DNA of 64,000 nt from Onishia taeanensis (GTDB lineage Bacteria; Pseudomonadota; Gammaproteobacteria; Pseudomonadales; Halomonadaceae). Positions 28,906 to 39,416 of this stretch are shown here, one piece after another; position 1 is the first letter of the stretch; every line of letters begins with the position of its first letter. The stretch spans positions 248,001-312,000 of the forward strand of contig NZ_JABVXC010000002.1 of NCBI RefSeq assembly GCF_013349955.1, read 5' to 3'. The translations under genes and the position numbers were made by a program. Below the pieces are notes generated by a model. It saw nothing but the letters and a program-made list of their open reading frames with translations. It was not told the DNA's origin and did not search any database.

Positions 28906-30612
28906 TCAGAATTCTTCCCAGTCGTCTTCCGTCGTGGCCTTGTCACGGGTTGCCGGCACCTGGTGCGCGGCCGCCGAGCGAGTCAGCCCAGAGCGACGTT
29001 CTTCCGTACGACCAGGCGGTAGGGAGGCACTCTCAGCGGGCGGTGCCTGAGTGATGCCGCCCGCCAGGCGGAAGACCGCTACCGCCTGCTCGAGACGGCT
29101 AGCCTGCTCTTCGAGAGATGTTGCCGCCGCCGCCGCTTGCTGAACCAACGCCGCATTCTGCTGCGTCACCTGGTCCATCTGGCCAACGGCTTGAGTGACT
29201 TGCTCGATGCCATCGCTCTGTTCCTGCGAAGCAGCCGAGATTTCATCCATGATGTCAGTCACACGCTTAACGGCGTCCACCACTTCCTGCATGGTCTGAC
29301 CTGCCTGCTCGACCAAGGTGGAGCCTTGTTTGACCTGGCCCACGGAGTCGTCGATCAGGGTCTTGATTTCCTTGGCTGCCGAGGCGCTACGCCCCGCCAG
29401 ATTACGCACTTCCCCCGCTACCACAGCAAAGCCTCGGCCCTGCTCACCGGCCCTTGCGGCCTCGACCGAGGCATTGAGCGCCAGGATATTGGTCTGGAAG
29501 GCAATCGAATCGATGACGCCAGTAATATCGGAAATTTTCTGAGAGCTTTGCGAAATACCCTGCATGGTGGTGATAACGCGATCGACCACCTCACCGCCCT
29601 TGCCCGCCGTGCTCGACGCCTCGAAGGCAAGACCGCTGGCCTGACGCGCGTTGTCGGCATTCTGCTTAACGGTGGTGGTCAGTTCCTCCATGCTCGAGGC
29701 GGTCTGCTGAAGCGAAGCTGCCTGCTCTTCGGTGCGCGATGACAGGTCGGCGTTGCCGCTGGCGATCTCCCGCGTCCCCACATGGATCGAGCTGCTGCTT
29801 TCGCGCACCGTACCCACCGTTTTGGCAAGCCCCTGCTGCATATCGCGCATGGCGGCGAACAACTTGCCGATCTCGTTTTTCGTGGTGGCACGGATATCTT
29901 CAGTGAGATCCGCCTTGGCGATGCGCTCGAGAGTCACCACCGCCGAATTCAGCGGCTGGATGACGATCTTACGCAGGGCTACATGAATCAGTATCAGGAT
30001 AACGGCCGTCACCAGCAGAGCCACAAGCCCGACGCGCTCGTAGAGAGCCGTGCTGGCGCCATAATCTGCCATCAGGTTGTCGCCGCGCTCACCGGCATAG
30101 CGCACGAAATCCGTGATTCCCTTATCGGCGGCTTGGTTCAGGCCCACCAAGCGCTCTTGCAGGTTCCGGTACCGGTCGAGATCACCTGCCAACAAAGCCT
30201 CAGCCTGCTGACGTACAGCGCCCAAGTAGCTACCAAAATCCTCACTGATGCGCGCGGTGAGCGCCTTGCCTTGAGACTTGCTGGGCACAGCAACGAAATT
30301 GTCGTAACGAGCTTCGGCACGATCAATTTGATCGACGATTTGCGTGAGTCTCTGGTCCTGATTCTGCCTGTCCTGGACTAGCTTCGAATAGGCGACGGCG
30401 ATATCGACTCGCGCACCACTCAGCAAGGCGTCTGCACGGTTGATTTCATTGAGCTGTGACACATTGATCCGGTCCAGGGTGACCAGGGTCTCGTTTGCCA
30501 TACTGGCGGCCTTTCCTCCAAGACTCGAGACCAGAAGAATGAGCAAGGCAAACAGGACCAGAACGGACGTCATCGCCGTCTTGATACTGATGTTGCGAAA
30601 GAGGGTCATCAT
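28906..30612 (-). CDS. Methyl-accepting chemotaxis protein (4-helix-bundle sensor)
   Basis: 568-residue transmembrane receptor. TM1 is about residues 11-33, followed by a periplasmic TarH-like helical sensor (34-190), TM2, HAMP, and the signalling hairpin ([20 protein letters not shown]). The C terminus DDWEEF matches the xWxxF docking peptide for CheR/CheB. Placed between cheB and cheY, a position with no receptor in E. coli. Ligand unknown. Confidence 0.92.
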   Translation of the reverse strand: MMTLFRNISIKTAMTSVLVLFALLILLVSSLGGKAASMANETLVTLDRINVSQLNEINRADALLSGARVDIAVAYSKLVQDRQNQDQRLTQIVDQIDRAEARYDNFVAVPSKSQGKALTARISEDFGSYLGAVRQQAEALLAGDLDRYRNLQERLVGLNQAADKGITDFVRYAGERGDNLMADYGASTALYERVGLVALLVTAVILILIHVALRKIVIQPLNSAVVTLERIAKADLTEDIRATTKNEIGKLFAAMRDMQQGLAKTVGTVRESSSSIHVGTREIASGNADLSSRTEEQAASLQQTASSMEELTTTVKQNADNARQASGLAFEASSTAGKGGEVVDRVITTMQGISQSSQKISDITGVIDSIAFQTNILALNASVEAARAGEQGRGFAVVAGEVRNLAGRSASAAKEIKTLIDDSVGQVKQGSTLVEQAGQTMQEVVDAVKRVTDIMDEISAASQEQSDGIEQVTQAVGQMDQVTQQNAALVQQAAAAATSLEEQASRLEQAVAVFRLAGGITQAPPAESASLPPGRTEERRSGLTRSAAAHQVPATRDKATTEDDWEEF

Positions 30613-30652
30613 GCCGTCAATTCCTATGTAAATGTTGGGGGCTCGCCACGAG

Positions 30653-31714
30653 TCAAACGCGCTGTGCGCGGCCGGAGGCTGCCACCAGTTTCAGCAAGCG
30701 AGGGGCGATGGCATCGAGAGGCAACACCTCGTCGGCGGCCCCCAAGGCGATGGCTTCACGCGGCATGCCAAAGACCACACAGCTATCTTCGTCCTGAGCC
30801 ACCGTTGCGGCACCGGCATTGCGCATGGCCAACAAGCCGGCGGCACCGTCCTTGCCCATGCCCGTCAGCAGCACTCCTATGGCGTTACGTCCGGCCTGCT
30901 GGGCAGCCGACTCGAAGAGCACATCGACAGAGGGGCGGTGGCGATTGACCGGCGGGCCGCTATCGAGACGCACCACATAGTTGGCACCGCTACGCGCCAA
31001 CTTGAGGTGCTGATCGCCCGGAGCAATATAGGCATGGCCAGGTAACACACGCTCCCCATCATGGGCTTCTTTGACGCGAATCTGACAAAGCTTGTCTAGA
31101 CGCTCGGCGAAAGATCGAGTGAAACCGCCCGGCATGTGCTGAGTGATCAGGATCGCAGGGGCATTGGAAGGCAGAGGCTCGAGCACATTGCGAATGGCTT
31201 CGGTGCCCCCCGTTGACGCCCCAATGATCAATAGCTTCTCGCTGGATACCAGCGGCGCCTTGAGCGTTTGCGGTACCGGGCGATCCTTTTGGCGCACTTG
31301 TCGTGGCCGAGATCGCGCTGCGGCACGAATCTTTTCGGCGATCAGCTCGCCATAGTCCATCATGCCGCTGCGAATGCCCATGGAGGGTTTGGCAAGGAAA
31401 TCCAGCGCGCCAAGTTCCAGCGCTCGCAGGGTTATCTCCGACCCCGCCTGAGTCAGCGACGAGACCATCAACACCGGCATGGGGCGCAGCCGCATCAGGC
31501 GTTCGAGAAAGTCCAGCCCGTCCATGCGAGGCATTTCCACGTCCAGGGTCAGCACATCAGGGTTGTGCTGCTTGATCAGATCTCGCGCCACTAACGGATC
31601 CGGGGCGACAGCCACCACTTCCATATCCGGCTGTTGGTTAATGATTTCGCTGAGCAGGTCGCGTATCAGCGCCGAATCATCGACGCAAAGCACCTTGATC
31701 CTGGCTGAGCTCAA
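30653..31714 (-). CDS. cheB: Chemotaxis methylesterase/deamidase CheB
   Basis: 353 residues, strongly similar to E. coli CheB. The receiver has Asp58 in [18 protein letters not shown]. The esterase domain shows [14 protein letters not shown] with the catalytic Ser, [16 protein letters not shown] with His, and [15 protein letters not shown] with Asp. The start is TTG at 31714: AAGGAGA lies 6 nt upstream and no ATG fits the N terminus ([16 protein letters not shown]). A consensus sigma-28 promoter lies just upstream, so cheB can be expressed apart from cheR. Confidence 0.95.
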   Translation of the reverse strand: MSSARIKVLCVDDSALIRDLLSEIINQQPDMEVVAVAPDPLVARDLIKQHNPDVLTLDVEMPRMDGLDFLERLMRLRPMPVLMVSSLTQAGSEITLRALELGALDFLAKPSMGIRSGMMDYGELIAEKIRAAARSRPRQVRQKDRPVPQTLKAPLVSSEKLLIIGASTGGTEAIRNVLEPLPSNAPAILITQHMPGGFTRSFAERLDKLCQIRVKEAHDGERVLPGHAYIAPGDQHLKLARSGANYVVRLDSGPPVNRHRPSVDVLFESAAQQAGRNAIGVLLTGMGKDGAAGLLAMRNAGAATVAQDEDSCVVFGMPREAIALGAADEVLPLDAIAPRLLKLVAASGRAQRV

Positions 31715-31779
31715 GGCAAATCTCCTTTGTTAAGTGCCGGCTGCCGCAACGGACGCGTAACTCGCCGGCATCTTTCATG

Positions 31780-31806
31780 TTATCGGCTGCCATGAAGCCA
31801 GCTTTA
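31780..31806 (-). promoter_or_regulatory. Sigma-28 (FliA) promoter for cheB
   Basis: On the minus strand TAAAGCTG, 11 nt, then GCCGATAA: -10 fully consensus, -35 near consensus, spacing exact. It falls in the 139-nt cheR-cheB gap and would start RNA about 60 nt before the cheB TTG. Confidence 0.8.
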
Positions 31807-31853
31807 ACCGCCCAATGCACCGGCAACCACAAGAGTCAGGAACAGCCAGCGCA

Positions 31854-32729
31854 TTAGGTACGAGGTGAGAGGGTATAGACGGTCTGACCGCGCAGCCGGA
31901 ATGCATCGCTGATATAGGAAAAGTTCTCCGAATGCCCCGCGAACAGCAGGCCATCGGGCTTCAGCAGCGGTGCAAATCGCTGAAGTATCTTCGCCTGGGT
32001 CGACTTGTCGAAGTAGATCATCACGTTGCGACAGAAGATGGCATCGAAAGGGCCTTCGATAGGCCAGCCCGGGGCCAGCAGGTTCAGAGACTTGAACTCG
32101 ACCATCGACGCCACCTCAGGGCGCACCCGGGCAAACCCGGCCCGCCGACCGCTGCCTTTCTGGAAGAAGCGCTTGATTCGCCCTTCCTCGAGCTTGGCGA
32201 CCTGATCCATGGCATAGATGCCATCCCGGGCTCGGTTAAGCGCATCGGAATCGATGTCGGTGGCCACCACCTGGCACTGGTCGGCCCGTGCTCCCAAGGC
32301 TTCCTGTAGCGTCATGGCAATCGAATAAGGCTCTTCACCCGTGGATGCGGCGGCACTCCAGACACGCACGGTGTCTCGCCGCCCGGCCACATGCTGAGAA
32401 AGCAGCGGAAAGTGGTGCGCTTCGCGAAAGAATGCCGTCAGGTTGGTGGTCAAGGCGTTGGTAAAGGCCTCCCATTCCCGTGCCTCGGGCTGCCGCTCGA
32501 GGCGAGCCAGATAATCACTGAAGTGGGTAAGGCCATGATGGCGCAACCGCTTGGCAAGACGGCTATAGACCATCTCGCGCTTGTGCTCAGCGAGCACGAT
32601 ACCCGCTCGCTGATAGATGAGCTCACGAATGCGGGTGAAATCCTTCTCGGTGAGCACTAGGTCCCGCTCGGCCATGGAGGCCGACCACCCTCCCTGGCCG
32701 GCCGCCTCACGGGGTACATGACTGTTCAA
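31854..32729 (-). CDS. cheR: Chemotaxis receptor methyltransferase CheR
   Basis: 291-residue SAM-dependent glutamyl methyltransferase acting on receptors. Seen: LIYQRAGIVLAEHKREMVYS, LTTNLTAFFREAHHFPLL, the SAM site VWSAAASTGEEPYSIAMTL, and FCRNVMIYFDKSTQAKIL. I favour TTG 32729, which overlaps the preceding stop (TTGA) and has GGGAGG 4 nt upstream; E. coli CheR has a comparable N-terminal extension. An ATG at 32675 would give 273 residues. Confidence 0.93.
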   Translation of the reverse strand: MNSHVPREAAGQGGWSASMAERDLVLTEKDFTRIRELIYQRAGIVLAEHKREMVYSRLAKRLRHHGLTHFSDYLARLERQPEAREWEAFTNALTTNLTAFFREAHHFPLLSQHVAGRRDTVRVWSAAASTGEEPYSIAMTLQEALGARADQCQVVATDIDSDALNRARDGIYAMDQVAKLEEGRIKRFFQKGSGRRAGFARVRPEVASMVEFKSLNLLAPGWPIEGPFDAIFCRNVMIYFDKSTQAKILQRFAPLLKPDGLLFAGHSENFSYISDAFRLRGQTVYTLSPRT

Positions 32730-34918
32730 AACGCCTCCCAATCATCGTTGGCATTCGCCAACTGACGATTCTGTTTCAAAGCCTGATTTGAGCTACGAGA
32801 ATGTTGCTGACCCGATGGTGACCGCTCACCCCGCCCGGAGGACTGACCCAGGGCCGGCATTTCACTTACCTTATTCGGTAACCGCTGGATCGATTCGGCA
32901 CCAACGCCGCGCAGACGGAAAGCGGCAATGGCCGTACTCAAGACCAGGGTCTGCTGCTCAAGCTGCGAAGCGGCACGTGCCGAGGACTGCACTCGAGTGG
33001 CATTCTGTTGCGTCACCTCATCCATCTGCGCGATCGCCTGGTTGATTTGCGTAATGCCGCTGCTCTGCTCCTCTGAGGCAGCGGTGATCTCGCCCATGAT
33101 GTCGTTGACGCGTGTAGCGGCTGACACCACCTCCCCAATGGCTTCTTCTGCTGACTTGACCAGCCCTGCACCGCTGTCGATTTCTTTGGCCGAGCCAGAG
33201 ATCAGGCCGCGAATCTCTTTGGATGCCGAACTGCTGCGACCGGCCAGGCTACGAACCTCTTCGGCGACCACGGCAAAGCCGCGACCGTGTTCACCAGCGC
33301 GCGCCGCCTCTACCGAAGCGTTGAGCGCCAGAATATTGGTCTGGAAAGCGATCGAATCGATGACGTCGATAATCTCGGTCATCTTGCGCGAGCTTGCCGT
33401 GATGCGTTCCATGGTATCGACGACTTGGTTCATCAACTCGCCGGCATTGCCCACCTGGGTGGCGTTCTCCACCGCAAGGGTGCTGGCCTGACGCGCATTG
33501 TCGGCGTTCTGCCTGACCGTAGTGGTCATCTCTTCCATGCTGGAGGCAGTTTCTTGCAACGAGGCAGCCTGCTGCTCGGTGCGCGATGACAGGTCTTCGT
33601 TGCCCTGCGCGATATCACGCGCCGCTGGCCCTACCACCGTCACGCTGCCGTTGACGTCATTGATGATCGTGCCGAGGCTCTTGCGCATCGTATTCAGAGC
33701 CACCATCAAGCGCCCGGCCTCATCATCGCGATGCCCCGGCATGGTGGCGGCGAGATTCCCCGCAGCGATCTGCTGAGTGAACTGCATCGATTCACGCAGC
33801 GGCTTGACCAGCGCCCGGATGGTCAGCGCGCCCAGCAGAACAAGCAGCAGCATCCCGACGGCCAGCAGCACCCCCTGAATGAAGATCATCTGCTGCTGAT
33901 CGGCCTCGGCCAGCTCGGCGATGCTGGCGGCATTTGCCTGCTTGTCGGCCACCAGGTCATTGATGGTAGTGGAGAGCTCATCGCCCTTGGGGCGCAACAC
34001 CTCGTTGAAGGCCACATAGGCCTTGTAAAAATCACCCGAGTCGAGCGCCGCTATCGCCGCATTCAGGCCATCATCGATATAGACATCGAGCCCCTCGGCG
34101 AAGGTCTGCTCTGTGGCCGAGAGATTGTCACTCTCGCCGACGAAACCGCCCCAGGCGCCTTCAAGCTTTGTCACCAGCTCACCGACCGTCGCTTTGAGAC
34201 TGTCCACATCGGCAGACATCGGGTTACTGACAGGCCCATCGAGCTGATCACGCCCCTGGGTCATCAACTGCTCGATACGCTGTAAACGCGCCACGTCCTC
34301 AAGGCCATCCCGGTTGATCTCATTGAGTCGCTCGCCGGCAACGTTGAGACTGAAAAGTCCCAGGCTGCTGCTGGCCACCAGCAGCAGCACCGAGACCCCG
34401 ATCATGGTCGTCAAGCGAGAACGCATGCTGCGCAGATTGACTTGCCGCAGCCGGCTCAGCACACCGCGACGCCGCAATCTACCGCGCTCGAGTGTCAGGT
34501 GCTTGCCGCGGCCTTCGCGGATCAGCGCATAGCTGCGTTCCGCTTCCTCGATAGCCTCGCGCGTCGCCTGAACCCTTAGCGAGGCATAGCCAACCAGCTC
34601 ACCGTCCTCGATGATCGGAGTGACGCTGGCATGAACCCAGTAATGATCCCCATCCTTACGGCGGTTCTTGACCAGCCCGGCCCAGCTTTCTCCTGCCTTG
34701 AGGGTCTCCCACATGTTGGCGAAGGCTTCCACCGGCATGTCGGGATGGCGCACCAGATTGTGCGGCGACCCTAGCAACTCTTCCTGGGAAAAGCCGCTGA
34801 TCTTGATGAAAGCCGGGTTGGCATAGGTGATGCGCCCCTTGGTATCCGTTCTCGAGATCAGGAAGTCGTCTTCTTTCAGCTCTACTTCCCGCTGCGTGAC
34901 AGGCTGGTTATTGCGCAT
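32726..34918 (-). CDS. Aer-like PAS receptor with an added periplasmic sensor
   Basis: 730-residue chemoreceptor. Residues about 1-130 form a PAS domain very like E. coli Aer (PHNLVRHPDMPVEAFANMWE, VKNRRKDGDHYWV), which binds FAD and senses redox state. Unlike Aer, TM1 (about 178-200) is followed by a periplasmic helical domain of about 160 residues before TM2 (near 345-367), HAMP and the signalling hairpin. The C terminus DDWEAF fits the CheR/CheB docking motif. It overlaps cheR by 4 nt. Whether both sensors work is not known. Confidence 0.9.
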   Translation of the reverse strand: MRNNQPVTQREVELKEDDFLISRTDTKGRITYANPAFIKISGFSQEELLGSPHNLVRHPDMPVEAFANMWETLKAGESWAGLVKNRRKDGDHYWVHASVTPIIEDGELVGYASLRVQATREAIEEAERSYALIREGRGKHLTLERGRLRRRGVLSRLRQVNLRSMRSRLTTMIGVSVLLLVASSSLGLFSLNVAGERLNEINRDGLEDVARLQRIEQLMTQGRDQLDGPVSNPMSADVDSLKATVGELVTKLEGAWGGFVGESDNLSATEQTFAEGLDVYIDDGLNAAIAALDSGDFYKAYVAFNEVLRPKGDELSTTINDLVADKQANAASIAELAEADQQQMIFIQGVLLAVGMLLLVLLGALTIRALVKPLRESMQFTQQIAAGNLAATMPGHRDDEAGRLMVALNTMRKSLGTIINDVNGSVTVVGPAARDIAQGNEDLSSRTEQQAASLQETASSMEEMTTTVRQNADNARQASTLAVENATQVGNAGELMNQVVDTMERITASSRKMTEIIDVIDSIAFQTNILALNASVEAARAGEHGRGFAVVAEEVRSLAGRSSSASKEIRGLISGSAKEIDSGAGLVKSAEEAIGEVVSAATRVNDIMGEITAASEEQSSGITQINQAIAQMDEVTQQNATRVQSSARAASQLEQQTLVLSTAIAAFRLRGVGAESIQRLPNKVSEMPALGQSSGRGERSPSGQQHSRSSNQALKQNRQLANANDDWEAF

Positions 34919-35013
34919 CTATTCCCCCTTGCATTGGACCCTGCGAGTCCTGACAGACTTGTTTGTTATATTCAGATTCAATGAACTAAATCGGCACCAG
35001 GCATTCTTGTCGC

Positions 35014-36315
35014 CTAAAATGACGACCAGTCATCGTCAGGTGACGCCGAAGACCTGGAAGCCCGGCTCGATGGCTGATCAGACTTGCCGATGAGCTGAGG
35101 CATCCAGCGGGCGAGTTCGGCGTCATCGTCGTGCCGATGATGCGCTGTCGCCGTATCGGTACGAAAAGCAGGTGCCGACTCGCTTGCCTGGCTGCCTAGA
35201 CGGAAAGTGGCAACGGCCGTGCGCAGTTGCTCAGCCTCTCGCTCCAACTCGCTGGCAGCATTGGCGGCCTGCTCGACCAGCACGGCGTTCTGCTGCGTCA
35301 CCTGGTCCATCTGAGTCACTGCCTGGTTGACCTGACCGATGCCATTGCTCTGCTCTTGGGAGGCGGCCGCAATTTCATCCATGATGTCGCTGACGCGCTG
35401 AACCGCTGAAACGATCGCCTCCATGGTCTGGCCCGCGCGATCCACAAGCGCCGTACCCTCTGTCACGCGGGCCACCGAGGCTTCAATCAGACTGCGAATC
35501 TCCTTTGACGCCCCGCTACTGCGTCCAGCCAGGTTGCGCACCTCTTCAGCAACGACGGCAAAGCCGCGACCATGCTCGCCTGCCCGCGCGGCCTCGACCG
35601 ATGCGTTGAGCGCCAAAATATTGGTCTGAAAAGCAATCGAGTCGATTACCTTGATGATTTCACTGACTTGATGTGAGCTGTCATTGATACCGCGCATGGT
35701 GCCAACCACTTCGCTCACCACCTCTCCGCCGCGGCGGGCGGTATGGGAAGCATCAACGGCCAACTGGCTGGCCTGGCGGGCGTTATCGGCATTCTGACTG
35801 ACCGTGGAGGTCAGCTCTTCCATGCTCGAGGCTGTTTCCTGCAGAGAAGCCGCCTGTTGCTCGGTCCGAGACGACAGGTCGGTGTTGCCCAGCGAAATTT
35901 CCTGAGCGTGGCGGTGGATCACCTGGCCACCCTGGCGAACCTTACCGACGGTCCGCGCAAGACTCTGCTGCATGTGGTCCATCGCCGCGAACAGGCGACC
36001 AATCTCATTGTCCCCTCGCTGCTCAACGACTCCTGACAAATCCCCCTTGGCCATGCGCTCGAAATGCCCCACAGCCCGTTCCAGCGGGCGAATGACATTC
36101 ACCGTAACGCCCCACAGCACTAAGGCAATGGTGATAAACGTGACACCCAACACAACAAAGATACCAAGCTCGACCAGTTGGGCTTTATCGGCCACCGCCC
36201 CCAGGTCACTGACGGCATAGAGTCCAAGCGCACTGAGCACGAGGATCAGGCTGGTAAAGGTTACCAACACCAAGCCCCAGCTCATCCGCACCGTCATGTT
36301 GTCAATCAACTTCAT
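35014..36315 (-). CDS. Methyl-accepting chemotaxis protein with almost no periplasmic domain
   Basis: 433 residues. TM1 (about 12-35) and TM2 (about 48-70) are separated by only some 15 residues ([10 protein letters not shown]), so there is no periplasmic ligand-binding domain and no cytoplasmic PAS. HAMP, methylation helices and the hairpin ([20 protein letters not shown]) are complete, and the C terminus DDDWSSF keeps the xWxxF docking peptide. It may sense membrane, cytoplasmic or energy cues through HAMP, or act as a helper receptor. It has its own candidate sigma-28 promoter. Confidence 0.9.
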   Translation of the reverse strand: MKLIDNMTVRMSWGLVLVTFTSLILVLSALGLYAVSDLGAVADKAQLVELGIFVVLGVTFITIALVLWGVTVNVIRPLERAVGHFERMAKGDLSGVVEQRGDNEIGRLFAAMDHMQQSLARTVGKVRQGGQVIHRHAQEISLGNTDLSSRTEQQAASLQETASSMEELTSTVSQNADNARQASQLAVDASHTARRGGEVVSEVVGTMRGINDSSHQVSEIIKVIDSIAFQTNILALNASVEAARAGEHGRGFAVVAEEVRNLAGRSSGASKEIRSLIEASVARVTEGTALVDRAGQTMEAIVSAVQRVSDIMDEIAAASQEQSNGIGQVNQAVTQMDQVTQQNAVLVEQAANAASELEREAEQLRTAVATFRLGSQASESAPAFRTDTATAHHRHDDDAELARWMPQLIGKSDQPSSRASRSSASPDDDWSSF

Positions 36316-36526
36316 GAAAACCCCTTCCCTTTAATGGCGTCACCCAGCTACTGACGCCGTCCATAATTGAGCGTCACCACCGCCCTCTCAGGCCGGCAGC
36401 CACAACCCTCGCCGTATCGTCAGGGCGAAATGATGGGGCGGTTGTTGTCGTTATTGCCTTGCTAAGACTCACTTTCGATCAGCTTCGCTCATGGACAAAC
36501 TCGTCACATGTCGAGCGTGCTATCGC
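36316..36526 (-). other. Leader region upstream of the minimal receptor
   Basis: Part of a 378-nt gap between the receptor and cheW. No gene is supported. It would be the 5' untranslated leader (about 250 nt) if the sigma-28-like promoter at 36577-36604 is used. I see no riboswitch-like fold by eye. Confidence 0.4.
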
Positions 36527-36565
36527 AACGTACTGTCGAAACGTACTGTCGAAACGTACTGTCGA
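36527..36565. repeat. Three exact 13-bp tandem repeats
   Basis: AACGTACTGTCGA three times in a row without mismatch (36527-36539, 36540-36552, 36553-36565). It lies directly after the predicted start point of the receptor transcript, so the RNA would begin with three copies of the complement. Confidence 0.95.
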
Positions 36566-36576
36566 ATCTAAAGGGG

Positions 36577-36604
36577 TTATCGGCCGGAAGCGGGCAGGTC
36601 TTTA
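36577..36604 (-). promoter_or_regulatory. Candidate sigma-28 promoter for the minimal receptor
   Basis: Minus strand TAAAGACC ... GCCGATAA. Both hexamer cores match, but the spacing between TAAA and GCCGATAA is 16 nt instead of 15, so activity may be reduced. Confidence 0.5.
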
Positions 36605-36645
36605 GGAAGGAAGTGCAAGGCAAGAAAAAAATTGCATCAAAATGA

Positions 36646-36671
36646 CATCGCCCGGCAATGACCGGGCGATG
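36646..36671 (-). terminator. Hairpin after cheW
   Basis: CATCGCCCGG and CCGGGCGATG form ten perfect pairs around TCATTG, 23 nt after the cheW stop, with a run of seven T residues about 13 nt farther on the transcribed side. It probably ends the motAB-cheAW transcript. Confidence 0.65.
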
Positions 36672-36693
36672 AAAGTGGCGATACCAGGCAGCA

Positions 36694-37188
36694 TCAGGCG
36701 TCGATGGTATCCACCAGCGCCATTTCCTCACTGGTCAACAGCTTGTCGATATCGACCAGCACCAACATCCGATCCTCGAGGCTGCCGAGACCGCTCAAGT
36801 AATCGGACGACAAGGTGACCCCGAACTCTGGAGCAGGCTTGATCTGCTCAGGTGTCAGCGTCATCACATCGGAAACCCCGTCCACGACGATACCGACGAT
36901 CCGCTCGCCCACATTGACAACGATCACCACCGTCTGTCCGCCGTACTCGACATTTTCCAGGTGGAACTTGATGCGCAGATCGACGATCGGAACGATCACG
37001 CCACGCAGGTTGGTCACCCCTTTGATGAATTCCGGCGCGTTGGCAATGCGCGTGACATTCTCGTAGCCGCGAATTTCCTGCACCTTGAGAATATCGATGG
37101 CATATTCTTCATCCCCCAGTGAAAACACCAGGAACTCACGGCTATGTGCCTCTGTAGCAGCGGCACTGGCGGCATTCAGGTCTGTCAT
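36694..37188 (-). CDS. cheW: Chemotaxis coupling protein CheW
   Basis: 164-residue adaptor linking receptors to CheA. One CheW/SH3-like double barrel: [36 protein letters not shown] and [20 protein letters not shown]. The ATG overlaps the cheA stop (TAATG). Last gene of the motA-motB-cheA-cheW unit before a hairpin. Confidence 0.96.
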   Translation of the reverse strand: MTDLNAASAAATEAHSREFLVFSLGDEEYAIDILKVQEIRGYENVTRIANAPEFIKGVTNLRGVIVPIVDLRIKFHLENVEYGGQTVVIVVNVGERIVGIVVDGVSDVMTLTPEQIKPAPEFGVTLSSDYLSGLGSLEDRMLVLVDIDKLLTSEEMALVDTIDA

Positions 37189-39377
37189 TATACTTCTACC
37201 TCCTTGGCAGGCGTGGTCTGGCGACGGGCGCTCAGCGCCTCTCTTTTGGTTCGGCTCAGGCGATGCAGGTCAGTGACATCCAGGATCAAGGCCACGCTGC
37301 CATCACCGAGTATGGTGGCCGCGGACACGCCGGAGACCTTGCGATAGTTGGTTTCCAGGTTCTTGACCACCACTTGCTGCTGACCGATCAAATCGTCAAC
37401 CAGCAAGGCATAGCGGCGACCTTCGCCCTGCACGATCACAGCGATACAACTGGTCGGCTCGGTCTCGGCTTCGGCGACGTCCAAGGCCTGATGAACGGCG
37501 ACAACCGGCAGGTATTCATCCCGCACCTTCATCACCACGTCATCACCGGCCATGGCATAAATGTCTTCTTTGCGCGGCTGAAGCGACTCCAGCACCGTGC
37601 TGAGCGGTAGAATGAACATCTCGTTGCCGACCTTGATCGACATGCCATCAAGGATCGCCAGGGTCAGCGGTAACACGATGCGGGTGGTAGTGCCTTGTCC
37701 CTGACGAGACTGGATCTCGACATGGCCACCCATCGCCTGGATGTTGCGCTTGACCACATCCATGCCGACACCGCGCCCTGAAACATCACTGACCTGGTCA
37801 GCGGTAGAGAAACCGGGCGCGAAGATGAGTTGCCAAACGTCGTCATCACTCATGTTCTCAGCAGTAGGAACGCCGTTGGCCTCCGCCTTGGCCAGCAATT
37901 TCTCGCGATTCAAGCCGGCGCCATCGTCTTTGACCTCAATCAGGATATTACCGCCCTGATGTTGCGCCGAGAGGGTCAGGCGCCCAGTACGGGATTTACC
38001 AGCTGCCTCGCGCTTATCCGGAGACTCGATGCCATGGTCGAGGCTATTGCGCACCAGGTGAGTAAGCGGGTCGATGATGCGCTCGGTGAGACTCTTGTCG
38101 AGCTCAGTGGACTCACCTTCGGTGACGAGTTCCACGTTCTTGTCGAGCTTGGCGGCCAGGTCTCGCACCAGCCGCGGAAAGCGACTGAAGACATAGTCCA
38201 TCGGCACCATACGGATCGACATGACCGCCTCTTGCAGGTCGCGGGCATTGCGCTGCAAGAGGCTCATGCCATTGACCAATGCACCACCCTGAGTCGCATC
38301 CATTTCACTGACGGTCTGATCCAGCATCGACTGGGTAATGATCAACTCGCCGACCAGGTTGATGATCTGATCGACCTTGTTGACCGGCACACGAATCGAA
38401 GACTCACCGCTGCTCGCCGCCTTGGGTTTGGCCTTGGCCTTATTATCCTGCGCCTTGTTGGCAGGCTTGCTCGACTCCACCTTGGCAGGTGGCTCAGGCG
38501 ACTTTTCCGGTGACTGTTTTTCCTGTGGCTTATTTTCCTGAGCCTTTGCTGTCGCCTCACCTTGCTGAGGAGTTTTCTCAGCCGCTTTGCCTGACGCACC
38601 CACATCCGACTGAGCCGCATCAGACCGAGCCGCAGCATCTGAAACGTCGGCCGCCGGACCGCCAGCCGCAACTATTTCCAGTTGCTCGGGCTCGACGATG
38701 AAGCACATCACCATTTCGATATCATCGACGCTGGTCGAAGTCTCCAGCAGCACCTCGTAGCGACTGCTGTCACCGCGACGCTCGATGATTTCACCAAAGT
38801 TGGCCAGCTCTTCGACCAGCAACTCGCGGTCCTTGTCGGCGATACCCAGCAGCGCAATACTCAACCGCCCCTCTGCACTGTCTTCACCACCACTTACGCC
38901 AGGCGACCCTTCCTGAGACGGCGGCGTCGGTTCAGGCTCGGCCTTGGCTGCTGATGCAGCTCCCGGCGCATCATCGCCAACCTTCTTGCCCATCTCATCA
39001 AGAGCGAGTTGTTTTAAGGTCTGACAGATGCGCTCGAAGGCTTCAGGGTCGGGTTCGCCACCCTGTCGATAGGCATCAAGTTGATCGTGCAGCATATCCT
39101 TGGCTTCCAAAAAGGTGTCGACGATATCTCTGCGTAGCACCAGCTCGCCGTGACGCGTGTAATCGAGCAGGTTCTCGAGCAGATGGGTAGTGTGCTGCAA
39201 GACATCGAAGCCGAAAGTGCCGGCACCACCCTTTATTGAATGCGCCGCTCGAAAGATCGCATTTAGCTGTTCTGGATCGGGCTCGTCGACATCCAGCTCA
39301 AGCAGATGCCTCTCCATATCACCGAGCAGCTCTTCGGCTTCTTCAAAGAATGTTTCGTAAAATTCACTGATATCCAT
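37188..39377 (-). CDS. cheA: Chemotaxis histidine kinase CheA
   Basis: 729-residue kinase, longer than E. coli CheA (654). ATG 39377 puts the phospho-acceptor at His46 in [14 protein letters not shown] (P1). P2 (about 170-240) is followed by a long Lys/Pro/Glu-rich linker (for example [20 protein letters not shown]), then P3, the P4 ATPase ([38 protein letters not shown]) and the CheW-like P5. Phosphorylates CheY and CheB. The extra length is mostly in the linker. Confidence 0.96.
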   Translation of the reverse strand: MDISEFYETFFEEAEELLGDMERHLLELDVDEPDPEQLNAIFRAAHSIKGGAGTFGFDVLQHTTHLLENLLDYTRHGELVLRRDIVDTFLEAKDMLHDQLDAYRQGGEPDPEAFERICQTLKQLALDEMGKKVGDDAPGAASAAKAEPEPTPPSQEGSPGVSGGEDSAEGRLSIALLGIADKDRELLVEELANFGEIIERRGDSSRYEVLLETSTSVDDIEMVMCFIVEPEQLEIVAAGGPAADVSDAAARSDAAQSDVGASGKAAEKTPQQGEATAKAQENKPQEKQSPEKSPEPPAKVESSKPANKAQDNKAKAKPKAASSGESSIRVPVNKVDQIINLVGELIITQSMLDQTVSEMDATQGGALVNGMSLLQRNARDLQEAVMSIRMVPMDYVFSRFPRLVRDLAAKLDKNVELVTEGESTELDKSLTERIIDPLTHLVRNSLDHGIESPDKREAAGKSRTGRLTLSAQHQGGNILIEVKDDGAGLNREKLLAKAEANGVPTAENMSDDDVWQLIFAPGFSTADQVSDVSGRGVGMDVVKRNIQAMGGHVEIQSRQGQGTTTRIVLPLTLAILDGMSIKVGNEMFILPLSTVLESLQPRKEDIYAMAGDDVVMKVRDEYLPVVAVHQALDVAEAETEPTSCIAVIVQGEGRRYALLVDDLIGQQQVVVKNLETNYRKVSGVSAATILGDGSVALILDVTDLHRLSRTKREALSARRQTTPAKEVEV

Positions 39378-39416
39378 GTTCGTCCCCGAACTGATCATAT
39401 AACCGGCCGACAGGAG

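Noticed and set aside
34960..35013. Sigma-28 promoter for the Aer-like receptor
   Set aside because: GCCGATTT is present on the minus strand but no TAAAG-like -35 lies at the right distance.
36504..36731. 75-residue minus-strand open frame across the 13-bp repeats
   Set aside because: It crosses the cheW stop region, hairpin and promoter; no ribosome site or family signal.
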